This document shows positions 1-5,846 of a DNA stretch of 8,391 bases, piece by piece. The stretch spans positions 1 to 8,391 of the forward strand of contig JAAWBP010000075.1 of assembly GCA_022792755.1 (NCBI GenBank). The letters run 5' to 3'. Source of the stretch: Oscillospiraceae bacterium. Its GTDB lineage: Bacteria; Bacillota; Clostridia; Oscillospirales; Ruminococcaceae. Each line of letters begins with the position of its first letter. Within the stretch, counting starts at the first letter, position 1. The position numbers were made by a program, and so were the translations under genes. The notes beneath the pieces are model-generated. The model searched no databases, was not told where the DNA came from, and saw only the letters and a program-made list of their open reading frames with translations.

Positions 1-196
1 CCACCCGGTCTTCATCAAAAAGGGTGCGCTCCATCGAACTGCCTGAAATCCCCACGATCCGAAAAACGAATACAAAGATAAAGATCAGGGTCGTGACCGA
101 AATGGCAATCGATTCCACCCACTCCCAGATATCGCGTTTCAGATTATAGCCCTGTTCCTCCTCCGGCTCCATGCCGGAAGTCAATTTTTCATCCAT
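1..196 (-). CDS. lepB: Type I signal peptidase, N-terminal part (cut by window edge)
   Basis: Membrane-bound serine protease that removes signal peptides from exported proteins on the outer face of the membrane. Only the first 65 residues are present. They show an acidic, charged N-terminus (about residues 1-22), a single hydrophobic anchor (about 28-49, rich in Ile, Phe and Val) and then the box GISGSSMERTL, in which Ser54 is the expected catalytic serine. The usual Pro of the family box (SMxPTL) is Arg57 here. The catalytic Lys lies beyond the window. One N-terminal anchor is the Gram-positive SipS-like layout. The ATG at 196 has a GGTGAT-like ribosome site just upstream. It follows rplS, a common order in Clostridia, but a terminator and a promoter of its own separate the two. 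The family call is firm; the rest of the gene is unseen. Confidence 0.93.
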   Translation of the reverse strand, partial: MDEKLTSGMEPEEEQGYNLKRDIWEWVESIAISVTTLIFIFVFVFRIVGISGSSMERTLFDEDRV

Positions 197-252
197 AGGA
201 TCACCGCCCGTCCTCGTTTAAAAGCACTTTTACCCCTTCTATATCTATTCAT

Positions 253-281
253 ATTCTACCCGATTCCATACCCGGATGCAA
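253..281 (-). promoter_or_regulatory. Predicted sigma-A promoter for lepB
   Basis: On the minus strand, TTGCAT (276-281) and TAGAAT (253-258) are separated by exactly 17 bases. The -10 matches the consensus at 5 of 6 positions; the -35 matches only the TTG. The predicted start of transcription is near 246, giving a leader of about 50 nt before the lepB ATG. The site lies downstream of the rplS terminator, where a new promoter would be needed. Confidence 0.7.
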
Positions 282-304
282 GCAGATCGATGAAAACATC
301 TCTC

Positions 305-371
305 CAGCTAAAGCTCCCGGACAACTATCGGGCGCCTTCTTCGCAGGCTGCCGCCAAAAGCTTTACAGCTG
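305..371 (-). repeat. Imperfect inverted repeat between rplS terminator and lepB promoter
   Basis: Two arms, 305-315 (CAGCTAAAGCT on the plus strand) and 359-371 (AGCTTTACAGCTG), can pair over 11 base pairs with a 2-base bulge. They enclose 43 bases that hold shorter stems (CCCG with CGGG; GGCG with CGCC). The element sits between the rplS terminator and the lepB promoter, so it should be in neither main transcript. It could be a palindromic intergenic repeat, part of a small RNA, or chance. The pairing is seen directly; a function is not. Confidence 0.4.
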
Positions 372-373
372 AC

Positions 374-400
374 AAAAAGGACGGCCTTGTCCGGCCGCCC
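374..400 (-). terminator. Intrinsic terminator of rplS
   Basis: Read on the minus strand, an 8-bp stem (GGGCGGCC with GGCCGTCC, one G-U wobble) with a GGACAA loop is followed directly by TTTTT. It starts 12 bases after the rplS stop. It should end the rplS transcript and separate it from lepB. Confidence 0.9.
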
Positions 401-412
401 TCTTCTTTGCGC

Positions 413-757
413 TTATCTGATTTTTTCTTTTACCTTTGCAGCCTTGCCGACACGGTCGCGCAGATAATAGAGCTTCGCACGGCGAACACGACCGCTCCGG
501 ACGAGCTCGACCTTCTCGACATGGGGGGAATGAACCGGGAAAACCCTTTCGATCCCAACACCGTGTGCAACACGGCGGACGGTAAACGTCTCGTTGATGC
601 CAGCGTGTTTTTTGGCGATGATGGTGCCTTCAAACATCTGGGTTCTCTCTTTGTCGCCCTCTTTGATCTTGACCGAAACCCGCACGGTATCACCGATATT
701 CAGTTCCGGAACCTCAGTTTTCATGCTGGGCTGGCTGATTAATTTAAGTGCGTCCAT
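413..757 (-). CDS. rplS: 50S ribosomal protein L19
   Basis: Component of the large ribosomal subunit, near the interface with the small subunit. The 114 residues match the usual family length. Family landmarks are visible: a PELNIGDTVRV-like beginning (residues 17-27), FEGTII (42-47), the ETFTVRRVAHGVGIERVFP stretch (56-74), HSPHVEKVELVRSGRVRRAK (76-95) and LYYLRD (96-101), with a basic C-terminus. The ATG at 757 has a perfect AGGAGG seven bases upstream, so the start is secure. It appears to be a single-gene transcript: its own promoter lies about 155 bases upstream and an intrinsic terminator follows. The long leader suggests control by L19 itself or another signal. No anomalies seen. Confidence 0.98.
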   Translation of the reverse strand: MDALKLISQPSMKTEVPELNIGDTVRVSVKIKEGDKERTQMFEGTIIAKKHAGINETFTVRRVAHGVGIERVFPVHSPHVEKVELVRSGRVRRAKLYYLRDRVGKAAKVKEKIR

Positions 758-906
758 TTTCTTCCTCCTGATTTTCAGACATTCATACCCAAAAGCCGCA
801 GCGGCTGGCCGGGCCGGCAGAGGACTATCCGCTTTAATGACTCGAATTATAATCGGGCATTAACCCCCATCACCCTGAGCAGACAGAATGACGGATATTA
901 AAATGC
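758..906 (-). promoter_or_regulatory. rplS 5' leader, candidate L19 autoregulatory leader RNA
   Basis: About 149 nt of untranslated leader lie between the predicted start of transcription (near 906) and the rplS ATG. In RNA order, TATCCG (897-892) can pair with CGGATA (831-826), while CATTC (890-886) can pair with GAATG (784-780). The segments interleave, so both stems together make an H-type pseudoknot whose last strand lies about 22 nt before the start codon. A small GC hairpin (AGCCG-CTG-CGGCT, then TTTT) lies between. L19 leader RNAs are known in Firmicutes; that this is one is an inference. The pairing was found by eye, without folding energies. Confidence 0.5.
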
Positions 907-912
907 TTATCT

Positions 913-941
913 ATGATACCACAACGCCGGGCGGAATGCAA
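913..941 (-). promoter_or_regulatory. Predicted extended -10 promoter for rplS
   Basis: On the minus strand TTGCAT (936-941) and TATCAT (913-918) are 17 bases apart, and the -10 is preceded by TGG, an extended -10 (TGn) element. It starts only 8 bases past the stop of the upstream PLP enzyme gene. I see no terminator between them, so read-through from the murD operon is possible. Confidence 0.78.
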
Positions 942-948
942 GCCCTTT

Positions 949-2214
949 TTACAAATTCAGCAGCCCTTTTTCCGCCATCGACTGGGCGGCGAGCAGTACG
1001 CCGGTCTTCCCGGTCTGGTAGGTAAGGCCGCCCTGGAGCCAGACGGCGTAAGGCTCCTTGAGGGGGGCGTCGGCCGAAAGCTCGATCGAAGCCCCGCCGG
1101 TAAAGGCCCCCGCTGCCATGATGACCTTGCTGTCGTATCCGGGCATGTCCCACGGCTCGGGCGAAACGAAGGCATCCACCGGCGAGCCGCTTTGGATCCC
1201 CTGGCAGAAGGCGACCAGCCTTTCCGCATCCCCCAGCTTGAGCGCCGCGATGATGTCGGTGCGGGTCTCCTCATACCGGGGGTAGACGGGGAACCCGAGC
1301 CGTTCAAAGAGGCAGGCGGCAAAAATCGAGGTTTTCACCGCATTTGCAACAACGCCCGGCGCCCAGAAAAATCCCATATACATCGGGCGGTTCTGGTTGA
1401 GGGTACAGCCGACCTCTTTCCCCATCCCGACGCAGGTGAGCCGGTAGGAGCACTGCTCCACCAAATCCCGCCGCCCGGCGATATAGCCCCCTGTCTGCGC
1501 GATGCCGCCCCCCGGGTTTTTGATCAGCGACCCGATGACCAGGTCGGCGCCGGTCTGGGTCGGTTCACGCTTTTCCACAAACTCCCCATAGCAGTTGTCC
1601 ACCATGATCACCGCCTCCGGGTTCACCCGCCGGACGGTTTCCACCAATCTTCCAATAGTTTCCACCCCGATAGAAGGCCGGAGGGAATACCCCCTGGAGC
1701 GCTGGAGGTAGACGACCTTCGCTCCCCTGACCGCATCGGGGACGGCGCCGAAGTCGATCTCCCCCGCCGGGGTCAGCCCGAGTTCCCGGTAATCGACCCC
1801 GAAGTCGCGGAGGGAGCCGTTCCCCTTCCCCCGCAGGCCGACGACCTCCTCGAGGGTGTCATACGGCTTCCCGGTGACCGAAACGATCGTATCCCCCATC
1901 CGGAGGACGCCGAACAGCGCCACCGAAAGGGCGTGGGTTCCCGAAACGAAGCTGTGCCGCACCAGGGCGTCCTCCGCACCGAAGGCTTCTGCATAAACCG
2001 CGTCGAGAGTTTCCCGGCCCAGGTCGCCGTAGCCGTAGCCTGTGCTGCCGTTTAAGTGAATTTCGCTCACCCGGTTGTCCAGAAACGCCCGAAGAACCTT
2101 CTCCTCATTGTAAGCCCGGATCGCCTCCACCCGCTCAAAAGGCTCCGCGCAGAGCGCTTCCGCCTGTTCCGCGAGTTTCTCCAGCCGGGGATCAATTTTA
2201 AAAAATTCTGACAT
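949..2214 (-). CDS. YnbB-like PLP-dependent enzyme (methionine gamma-lyase family, 'aluminium resistance protein')
   Basis: Fold-type I PLP enzyme of the Met_gamma_lyase family (Bacillus YnbB; historically annotated as aluminium resistance protein). The 421 residues are the normal length. Visible landmarks are GSTGYGYGD near 56-64, the SGTHA cofactor-phosphate region at 91-95, VDNCYGEF at 205-212 with Asp206 as the likely pyridine-nitrogen partner, GSLIKNPGGG at 228-237 with Lys232 as the likely Schiff-base lysine, and ETRTDII near 316-322. The true substrate of this family is poorly established; related enzymes break C-S bonds in Cys or Met derivatives. It is the last gene of the murD operon. 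The ATG at 2214 has AGGAG eight bases upstream, overlapping the stop of the peptidase gene before it, so translation is likely coupled. Family call firm, reaction uncertain. Confidence 0.93.
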   Translation of the reverse strand: MSEFFKIDPRLEKLAEQAEALCAEPFERVEAIRAYNEEKVLRAFLDNRVSEIHLNGSTGYGYGDLGRETLDAVYAEAFGAEDALVRHSFVSGTHALSVALFGVLRMGDTIVSVTGKPYDTLEEVVGLRGKGNGSLRDFGVDYRELGLTPAGEIDFGAVPDAVRGAKVVYLQRSRGYSLRPSIGVETIGRLVETVRRVNPEAVIMVDNCYGEFVEKREPTQTGADLVIGSLIKNPGGGIAQTGGYIAGRRDLVEQCSYRLTCVGMGKEVGCTLNQNRPMYMGFFWAPGVVANAVKTSIFAACLFERLGFPVYPRYEETRTDIIAALKLGDAERLVAFCQGIQSGSPVDAFVSPEPWDMPGYDSKVIMAAGAFTGGASIELSADAPLKEPYAVWLQGGLTYQTGKTGVLLAAQSMAEKGLLNL

Positions 2215-2225
2215 CTGTCTTTCTC

Positions 2226-3254
2226 CTATTCGTCCTTCCCACCTGCAAAATCATCGACCAGCAGCCGGGTCAATTCCATCATCTGAACCAAGTCGCTCTC
2301 CTTGACGACACAGACCGGGGAGTGGAGATACCGGCAGGGGGCGGAGACCGCCAGCGTCCGGACGCCGCCGCGGGAGACATGGATCGCCCCCGCGTCGTTC
2401 CCGCCCGCGATCATCGTTTTGGTCTGGCAGGGGACCCCCTTCGCCTCCGCCAATGCAAAGGCCCTTTTATAAAGCCCGCGGTCGTACGAGGTGGAGCGGT
2501 CCATAAAGGAAACCACTGGGCCGCTTCCCAACTCACAGACCCGCTTTCCGTCCTCCGCCCCGGGCAGGTCGGCGGCGGTGGTCGTTTCCAGCACAATTGC
2601 GATCTCCGGGTTGACGGAAAAGCTCGCCGCCCGCGCCCCGCGCAGCCCGATCTCCTCCTGCACCACAAAGGCAAAGACGGCGTCGTACTCCAATTCGCCC
2701 CGGATCAGCTCGGTCATGATCGCGCATCCGACCCGGTCGTCCAGCGCCTTCCCGCGGATCAGCCCGCTCCCGAAGGACTGATAGAGTGGCTGGAAGGAAG
2801 CGCGGTCACCTAAGGAAACCCGGGAGAGGGCGTCCTCCTTGTCCTTCGCGCCGATGTCGATGTACAGCTTATCCATCGGCACTGCGGTCTCCCGTTCGTC
2901 CGCCGACTGCATGTGAACCGCTTTGGTGCCGATCACGCCGACGAGCTTCTCCGGGCCGACCAGCACCGGCCGCCCCAGAACAACCCGGGCGTCGATTCCG
3001 CCGACTGCCGAAAAGAGGAGCAGGCCCGCGTCGTTCACTCCGGTGACAATAAAGCCGACCTCGTCCATATGGGCCGAAACCATCAGCCGTTTTGCCGCCC
3101 GGTTCTTCCCCTTCTTCTCCGCAATGATGCTGCCGAGGGGGTCGATCCGCCAGTCGCAGAAACCGTCGATCTGCCTGACGATATATTCCCGCACCGCATC
3201 CTCGTTCCCGGACACGCCGGTGAGGACGCAGAGCTCTTTGAGGGTTTTAAGCAT
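2226..3254 (-). CDS. M42 family metallopeptidase (second of a tandem pair)
   Basis: Cytoplasmic di-metal aminopeptidase of the M42 (glutamyl aminopeptidase/TET-like) family, which usually forms large dodecameric shells that trim peptides. Counting from the ATG at 3254 (342 aa, normal length), the metal and catalytic residues are in place: AHMDE (His62, Asp64), KALDDR (Asp172), QEEIG (Glu200 as base, Glu201), Glu223 in VLETT, and His311 in RYLHSP. I prefer this ATG to the in-frame GTG at 3263 because GGGTGGGA lies just before it and MLKTLKELC fits the family start. It overlaps the upstream peptidase gene by 8 bases (ATGCTTAA), implying coupled translation. Glu replaces the Asp found at the fifth ligand position in its neighbour, so the two probably differ in substrate. 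Substrate unknown. Confidence 0.93.
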   Translation of the reverse strand: MLKTLKELCVLTGVSGNEDAVREYIVRQIDGFCDWRIDPLGSIIAEKKGKNRAAKRLMVSAHMDEVGFIVTGVNDAGLLLFSAVGGIDARVVLGRPVLVGPEKLVGVIGTKAVHMQSADERETAVPMDKLYIDIGAKDKEDALSRVSLGDRASFQPLYQSFGSGLIRGKALDDRVGCAIMTELIRGELEYDAVFAFVVQEEIGLRGARAASFSVNPEIAIVLETTTAADLPGAEDGKRVCELGSGPVVSFMDRSTSYDRGLYKRAFALAEAKGVPCQTKTMIAGGNDAGAIHVSRGGVRTLAVSAPCRYLHSPVCVVKESDLVQMMELTRLLVDDFAGGKDE

Positions 3255-4284
3255 GGATCCCACCCGCTTTCTTTACGAATTCCGCCAGCAGACGGGCGGT
3301 GGCCTCCACATCCGCCGGGTCGATGACCTCGACGGGGGTGTGCATATACCGCAGGGGGATGGAGAGCAGGCCGCACTTCACCCCGCCGCGGGAAACCGTG
3401 ATGCTGTCCGCGTTGGTGGAGGTCAGCCCTCCCATCACTTCGAGTTGGTACGGGATTTCCCTTTCCTTGGCGAGGGCCGTCAAAGCGTCGCTGATCCCTT
3501 TGTCGAGGGCCGGGGAGATTCCGATCATCGTCCCCTCCCCCAGCTTGCCGCATTTGTGCTCCGGCGCGTCCGGCGTGTGGGCAAAGCTCACATCCACCGC
3601 GACCGCCAGATCCGGCTGCAAGCTGTAGGAAGCGGTCTTCGCCCCCAGGCAGCCCAGCTCCTCCTGGCAGGTCAGGGAGACCGCCAGCCCGCAGGAAAGC
3701 GGCTCCTCCTTCAGCAGCTCCAGCGCGCGGAGCACCGCCGCGACACCCGCCCGGTCGTCCAGCGCCTTGGAGCAGACCCGCCCGTTCAAAAGCCGGTGGA
3801 ATCCGGCTTTGAGGACAATCCGGTCGCCGGGGCAGACCCGCTTTTTCAGCTCCTCGGTCGTGTATCCGGTGTCGACCCAGAGGTCTTCGACCTTCGGCAC
3901 CTTTTTCTCCTCCTCCGCACTCAGCAGATGGGGCGGCTTTGAGACGACCACCCCCTCCACCGGCTCGTCGGAAAGGATCACCACCTCCTGCGCGGCCAGC
4001 AGGCGGCGGTCGACGCCCCCCACCGCTCCGACCCTTAAAAAGCCGTTTTCTCCCAGATAAGCGGCGACCAGGCCGATTTCATCCAGGTGGGCGTCGAGCA
4101 GCACCAGCGGGCTCCCTTTTTTGACCACCGCCGTCACGCTGCCCATCGCGTCGACCGAAAGGTCGTCTGTATATCGTTTCAGCTCCGCGCAGGCGATTTC
4201 GGCGGCAGGGCGTTCCTCCCCCGCGACGCCGCAGCTCTGCGCCAGCCGTTCCAGCAATTCAACCGTTTCCACTGTTTTCTCCAT
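3247..4284 (-). CDS. M42 family metallopeptidase (first of a tandem pair)
   Basis: Second, clearly diverged member of the M42 aminopeptidase family, 345 aa, normal length. Metal and catalytic residues are all present: DAHLDE (His66, Asp68), KALDDRAG (Asp176), QEELG (Glu208 as base, Glu209), Asp231 in VAVDVSFAHTPD, and His315 in RYMHTPVE. The GGVDRR region near 89-94 and the GG...NADS...SRGG stretch (285-301) are also family-typical. The ATG at 4284 lies 13 bases after the murD stop and has only a weak ribosome site (AAGAAG), so it may rely on ribosomes leaving murD. An out-of-frame ATG lies 5 bases further upstream. It is predicted to act on short cytoplasmic peptides, possibly acidic ones as in glutamyl aminopeptidases, but specificity cannot be read from the sequence. 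Confidence 0.93.
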   Translation of the reverse strand: MEKTVETVELLERLAQSCGVAGEERPAAEIACAELKRYTDDLSVDAMGSVTAVVKKGSPLVLLDAHLDEIGLVAAYLGENGFLRVGAVGGVDRRLLAAQEVVILSDEPVEGVVVSKPPHLLSAEEEKKVPKVEDLWVDTGYTTEELKKRVCPGDRIVLKAGFHRLLNGRVCSKALDDRAGVAAVLRALELLKEEPLSCGLAVSLTCQEELGCLGAKTASYSLQPDLAVAVDVSFAHTPDAPEHKCGKLGEGTMIGISPALDKGISDALTALAKEREIPYQLEVMGGLTSTNADSITVSRGGVKCGLLSIPLRYMHTPVEVIDPADVEATARLLAEFVKKAGGIHA

Positions 4285-4297
4285 TCCATTTCTTCTT

Positions 4298-5686
4298 TTA
4301 AAGTGCGTTTACCAAGCTCTTGTAATGAACGCCCCGGGCCTCAAAATTCGGGTACATGTCAAAGCTCGCGCAGGCGGGCGACAGGGTGACGATATCCCCC
4401 TCCTTTGCGGCTTTCCGCGCAGCCTGAACCGCCTCCTCCATCGAGGGAACCTCGATGATTTCGAGGGCGTTCGGGTCGTAGCCCTCGCAGCTCGTGACGG
4501 CCGTTTTGATCTTTAAGGCGGTCACCCCCATCAGGATCAGCACCTTCGCCCGTTCGATCAAAACCGGGGCGAGGGGCTCGAAGGGGATCTTCTTGTCGTA
4601 GCCGCCCGCCAAAACGATCAATTTCTGGTCGAAGGAGTTGAGCCCCGCGATCGTCCGGGTCGGGCTGGTGGCGATCGAGTCGTTGTAATACCGCACGCCG
4701 TCGAGCATCCGGACGAATTCGATCCGGTGCTCCACCCCGCCGAAGGTCTCGGCGACCTTGACGACATTCTCGAGCGAGACCTCCCCCGCCGTCGCGCTGA
4801 TGGCAGCCAGGTAATTTTCCACGTTGTGGATCCCCGGCAGGCGGATCTGCTCCTTGTTCATCACCCGCACCGCTTCCCCGTTCTTCACCAGGTTCACGTC
4901 GCCGTCCTCGTCGAGATAGGCGCCGTTCCGGGGTGTGACCTTCCGGCTGAACCAGCTGAGCGAGCCGCGGACGAGCGGCTCCATCCCCCGCGTGATCTCG
5001 TTGTCGGCGTTGAGCACCGTCTTCGAAAAAGCGTTCTGATGGAGGACCAGGTTCTTTTTCGCGCCGATGTATTCCTCCATGTCCTTGTGAACATCGAGAT
5101 GGTTGGGGGCGACGTTGGTGATGACCGCAACGTCGGGGGAACGCCGCATCGAGATCAGCTGGAAACTGGAAAGCTCGACCACCGCCGCATCGCTTTCGCC
5201 GATCTCCTCGATCCGCGGGAGGAGCGCCTTTCCGATATTCCCGCCGAGCCAGACCCGTTTCCCCTCCGCTTTCAGCAGCTCGCTGATCAGGGTGGTGGTC
5301 GTCGTCTTCCCGTCCGAACCGGTGACAGCGTAGATTTTACAAGGGCAGAGGTCGAAAAAAACCTCCATCTCAGAGGTGACGATCTTCTGGAGCTCCTTTG
5401 CTTTGGCAAGGGCGGGGGAATAGTAGTACATCCCCGGCGTGCGGAAGATGACGTCCCCCTCAAAAATCCCATCGAGGTACCCTTCCCCCAGGCAGAATTT
5501 CACCCCAAGCGCCTCCAGTTCCCGATAGGTCTCCCCCATTGCGCAGGCGTCGCGCTTGTCGCAGAGGGTCACGTCGATCCCCTTTTCACAGAACAGACGG
5601 ATCAGTTCCCGGTGGCTGACCCCCGCGCCGATAAAGACCACCTTTTTTGTTTTCATCTCCGCAAAAAAAGCTTCTATTTTCGTCAT
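4298..5686 (-). CDS. murD: UDP-N-acetylmuramoyl-L-alanine--D-glutamate ligase
   Basis: Cytoplasmic Mur ligase that adds D-glutamate to UDP-MurNAc-L-Ala using ATP, the second amino acid step of peptidoglycan precursor synthesis. The 462 residues match the family. Domains in order: an N-terminal Rossmann-like UDP-binding domain (about 14-115, GAGVSHRELI at 20-29); the central ATPase domain with P-loop TGSDGKTTT (122-130), ELSSFQL (171-177), NHLDVH (195-200), Lys210 as the likely carbamylated lysine, and GIHNVEN (285-291); and the C-terminal domain from about 316, with HRIEFV (320-325), NDSIATSPT (335-343), GGYDKK (361-366) and SPACASFD (436-443). The ATG at 5686 is preceded by GGGGGCG. It is the first gene of the operon and lies away from any dcw cluster visible here. 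Assignment firm. Confidence 0.97.
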   Translation of the reverse strand: MTKIEAFFAEMKTKKVVFIGAGVSHRELIRLFCEKGIDVTLCDKRDACAMGETYRELEALGVKFCLGEGYLDGIFEGDVIFRTPGMYYYSPALAKAKELQKIVTSEMEVFFDLCPCKIYAVTGSDGKTTTTTLISELLKAEGKRVWLGGNIGKALLPRIEEIGESDAAVVELSSFQLISMRRSPDVAVITNVAPNHLDVHKDMEEYIGAKKNLVLHQNAFSKTVLNADNEITRGMEPLVRGSLSWFSRKVTPRNGAYLDEDGDVNLVKNGEAVRVMNKEQIRLPGIHNVENYLAAISATAGEVSLENVVKVAETFGGVEHRIEFVRMLDGVRYYNDSIATSPTRTIAGLNSFDQKLIVLAGGYDKKIPFEPLAPVLIERAKVLILMGVTALKIKTAVTSCEGYDPNALEIIEVPSMEEAVQAARKAAKEGDIVTLSPACASFDMYPNFEARGVHYKSLVNAL

Positions 5687-5738
5687 TCAAACGCCCCCGA
5701 TCAAAAGATTCAAAACAATCACACCACTAAAATATCAG

Positions 5739-5766
5739 GAAGGGCCGCCTTTTCCGGCGCCCCTTC
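5739..5766 (-). promoter_or_regulatory. Strong hairpin in the murD leader
   Basis: Arms GAAGGG-G-CGCC and GGCG-G-CCCTTC pair over 10 base pairs with one G-G mismatch, closing a GGAAAA loop. No U tract follows directly (CTGATATTTTAG), so it is a poor intrinsic terminator. It lies about 45 nt into the predicted leader and ends about 50 bases before the murD ATG. Possible roles are mRNA stabilisation, a processing site, partial termination of the upstream transcript, or part of a regulatory leader. Confidence 0.5.
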
Positions 5767-5798
5767 TAACCTTATGAACATTTCAGCCGCAAAAACAC

Positions 5799-5810
5799 AA
5801 AGCCGGCTTT
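5799..5810. promoter_or_regulatory. 12-bp perfect palindrome at the predicted murD transcription start
   Basis: AAAGCCGGCTTT is a perfect palindrome lying about +1 to +12 relative to the predicted start of transcription near 5811. A position just after the -10 is typical of a repressor operator. It is short, so chance is possible, and no regulator gene is nearby. As RNA it could form only a weak 4-bp stem, so it is not a good terminator. Confidence 0.35.
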
Positions 5811-5817
5811 CACACAA

Positions 5818-5846
5818 ATTTTACCACAGTTTCCCTCCCGGTTCAA
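5818..5846 (-). promoter_or_regulatory. Predicted extended -10 promoter of the murD operon
   Basis: On the minus strand TTGAAC (5841-5846; 4 of 6 matches) and TAAAAT (5818-5823; 5 of 6) are exactly 17 bases apart, with TGG before the -10 making an extended -10 element. The site overlaps the last codons and stop of the radical SAM gene. It would give murD a leader of about 125 nt, and the four genes down to 949 can be read from it. Confidence 0.75.

Noticed and set aside
290..742. Plus-strand open frame of 150 codons over rplS and its terminator
   Set aside because: It reads through the rplS terminator and is antisense to L19; no ribosome site or motif.
925..948. Possible terminator after the PLP enzyme gene
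   Set aside because: Only a 4-bp GGGC/GCCC pairing with a 9-base loop and no U tract; it is better explained as part of the rplS promoter.
913..2055. Plus-strand open frame of 380 codons opposite the PLP enzyme gene
   Set aside because: It is antisense to a clear YnbB family gene, has no recognisable domain, is rich in Pro, Arg, Gly and His as GC-rich shadows are, and has no good ribosome site.
2923..3942. Plus-strand open frame of 339 codons opposite the two M42 genes
   Set aside because: It crosses the junction of two well-supported genes on the other strand and has low-complexity composition with no motif; a frame shadow.
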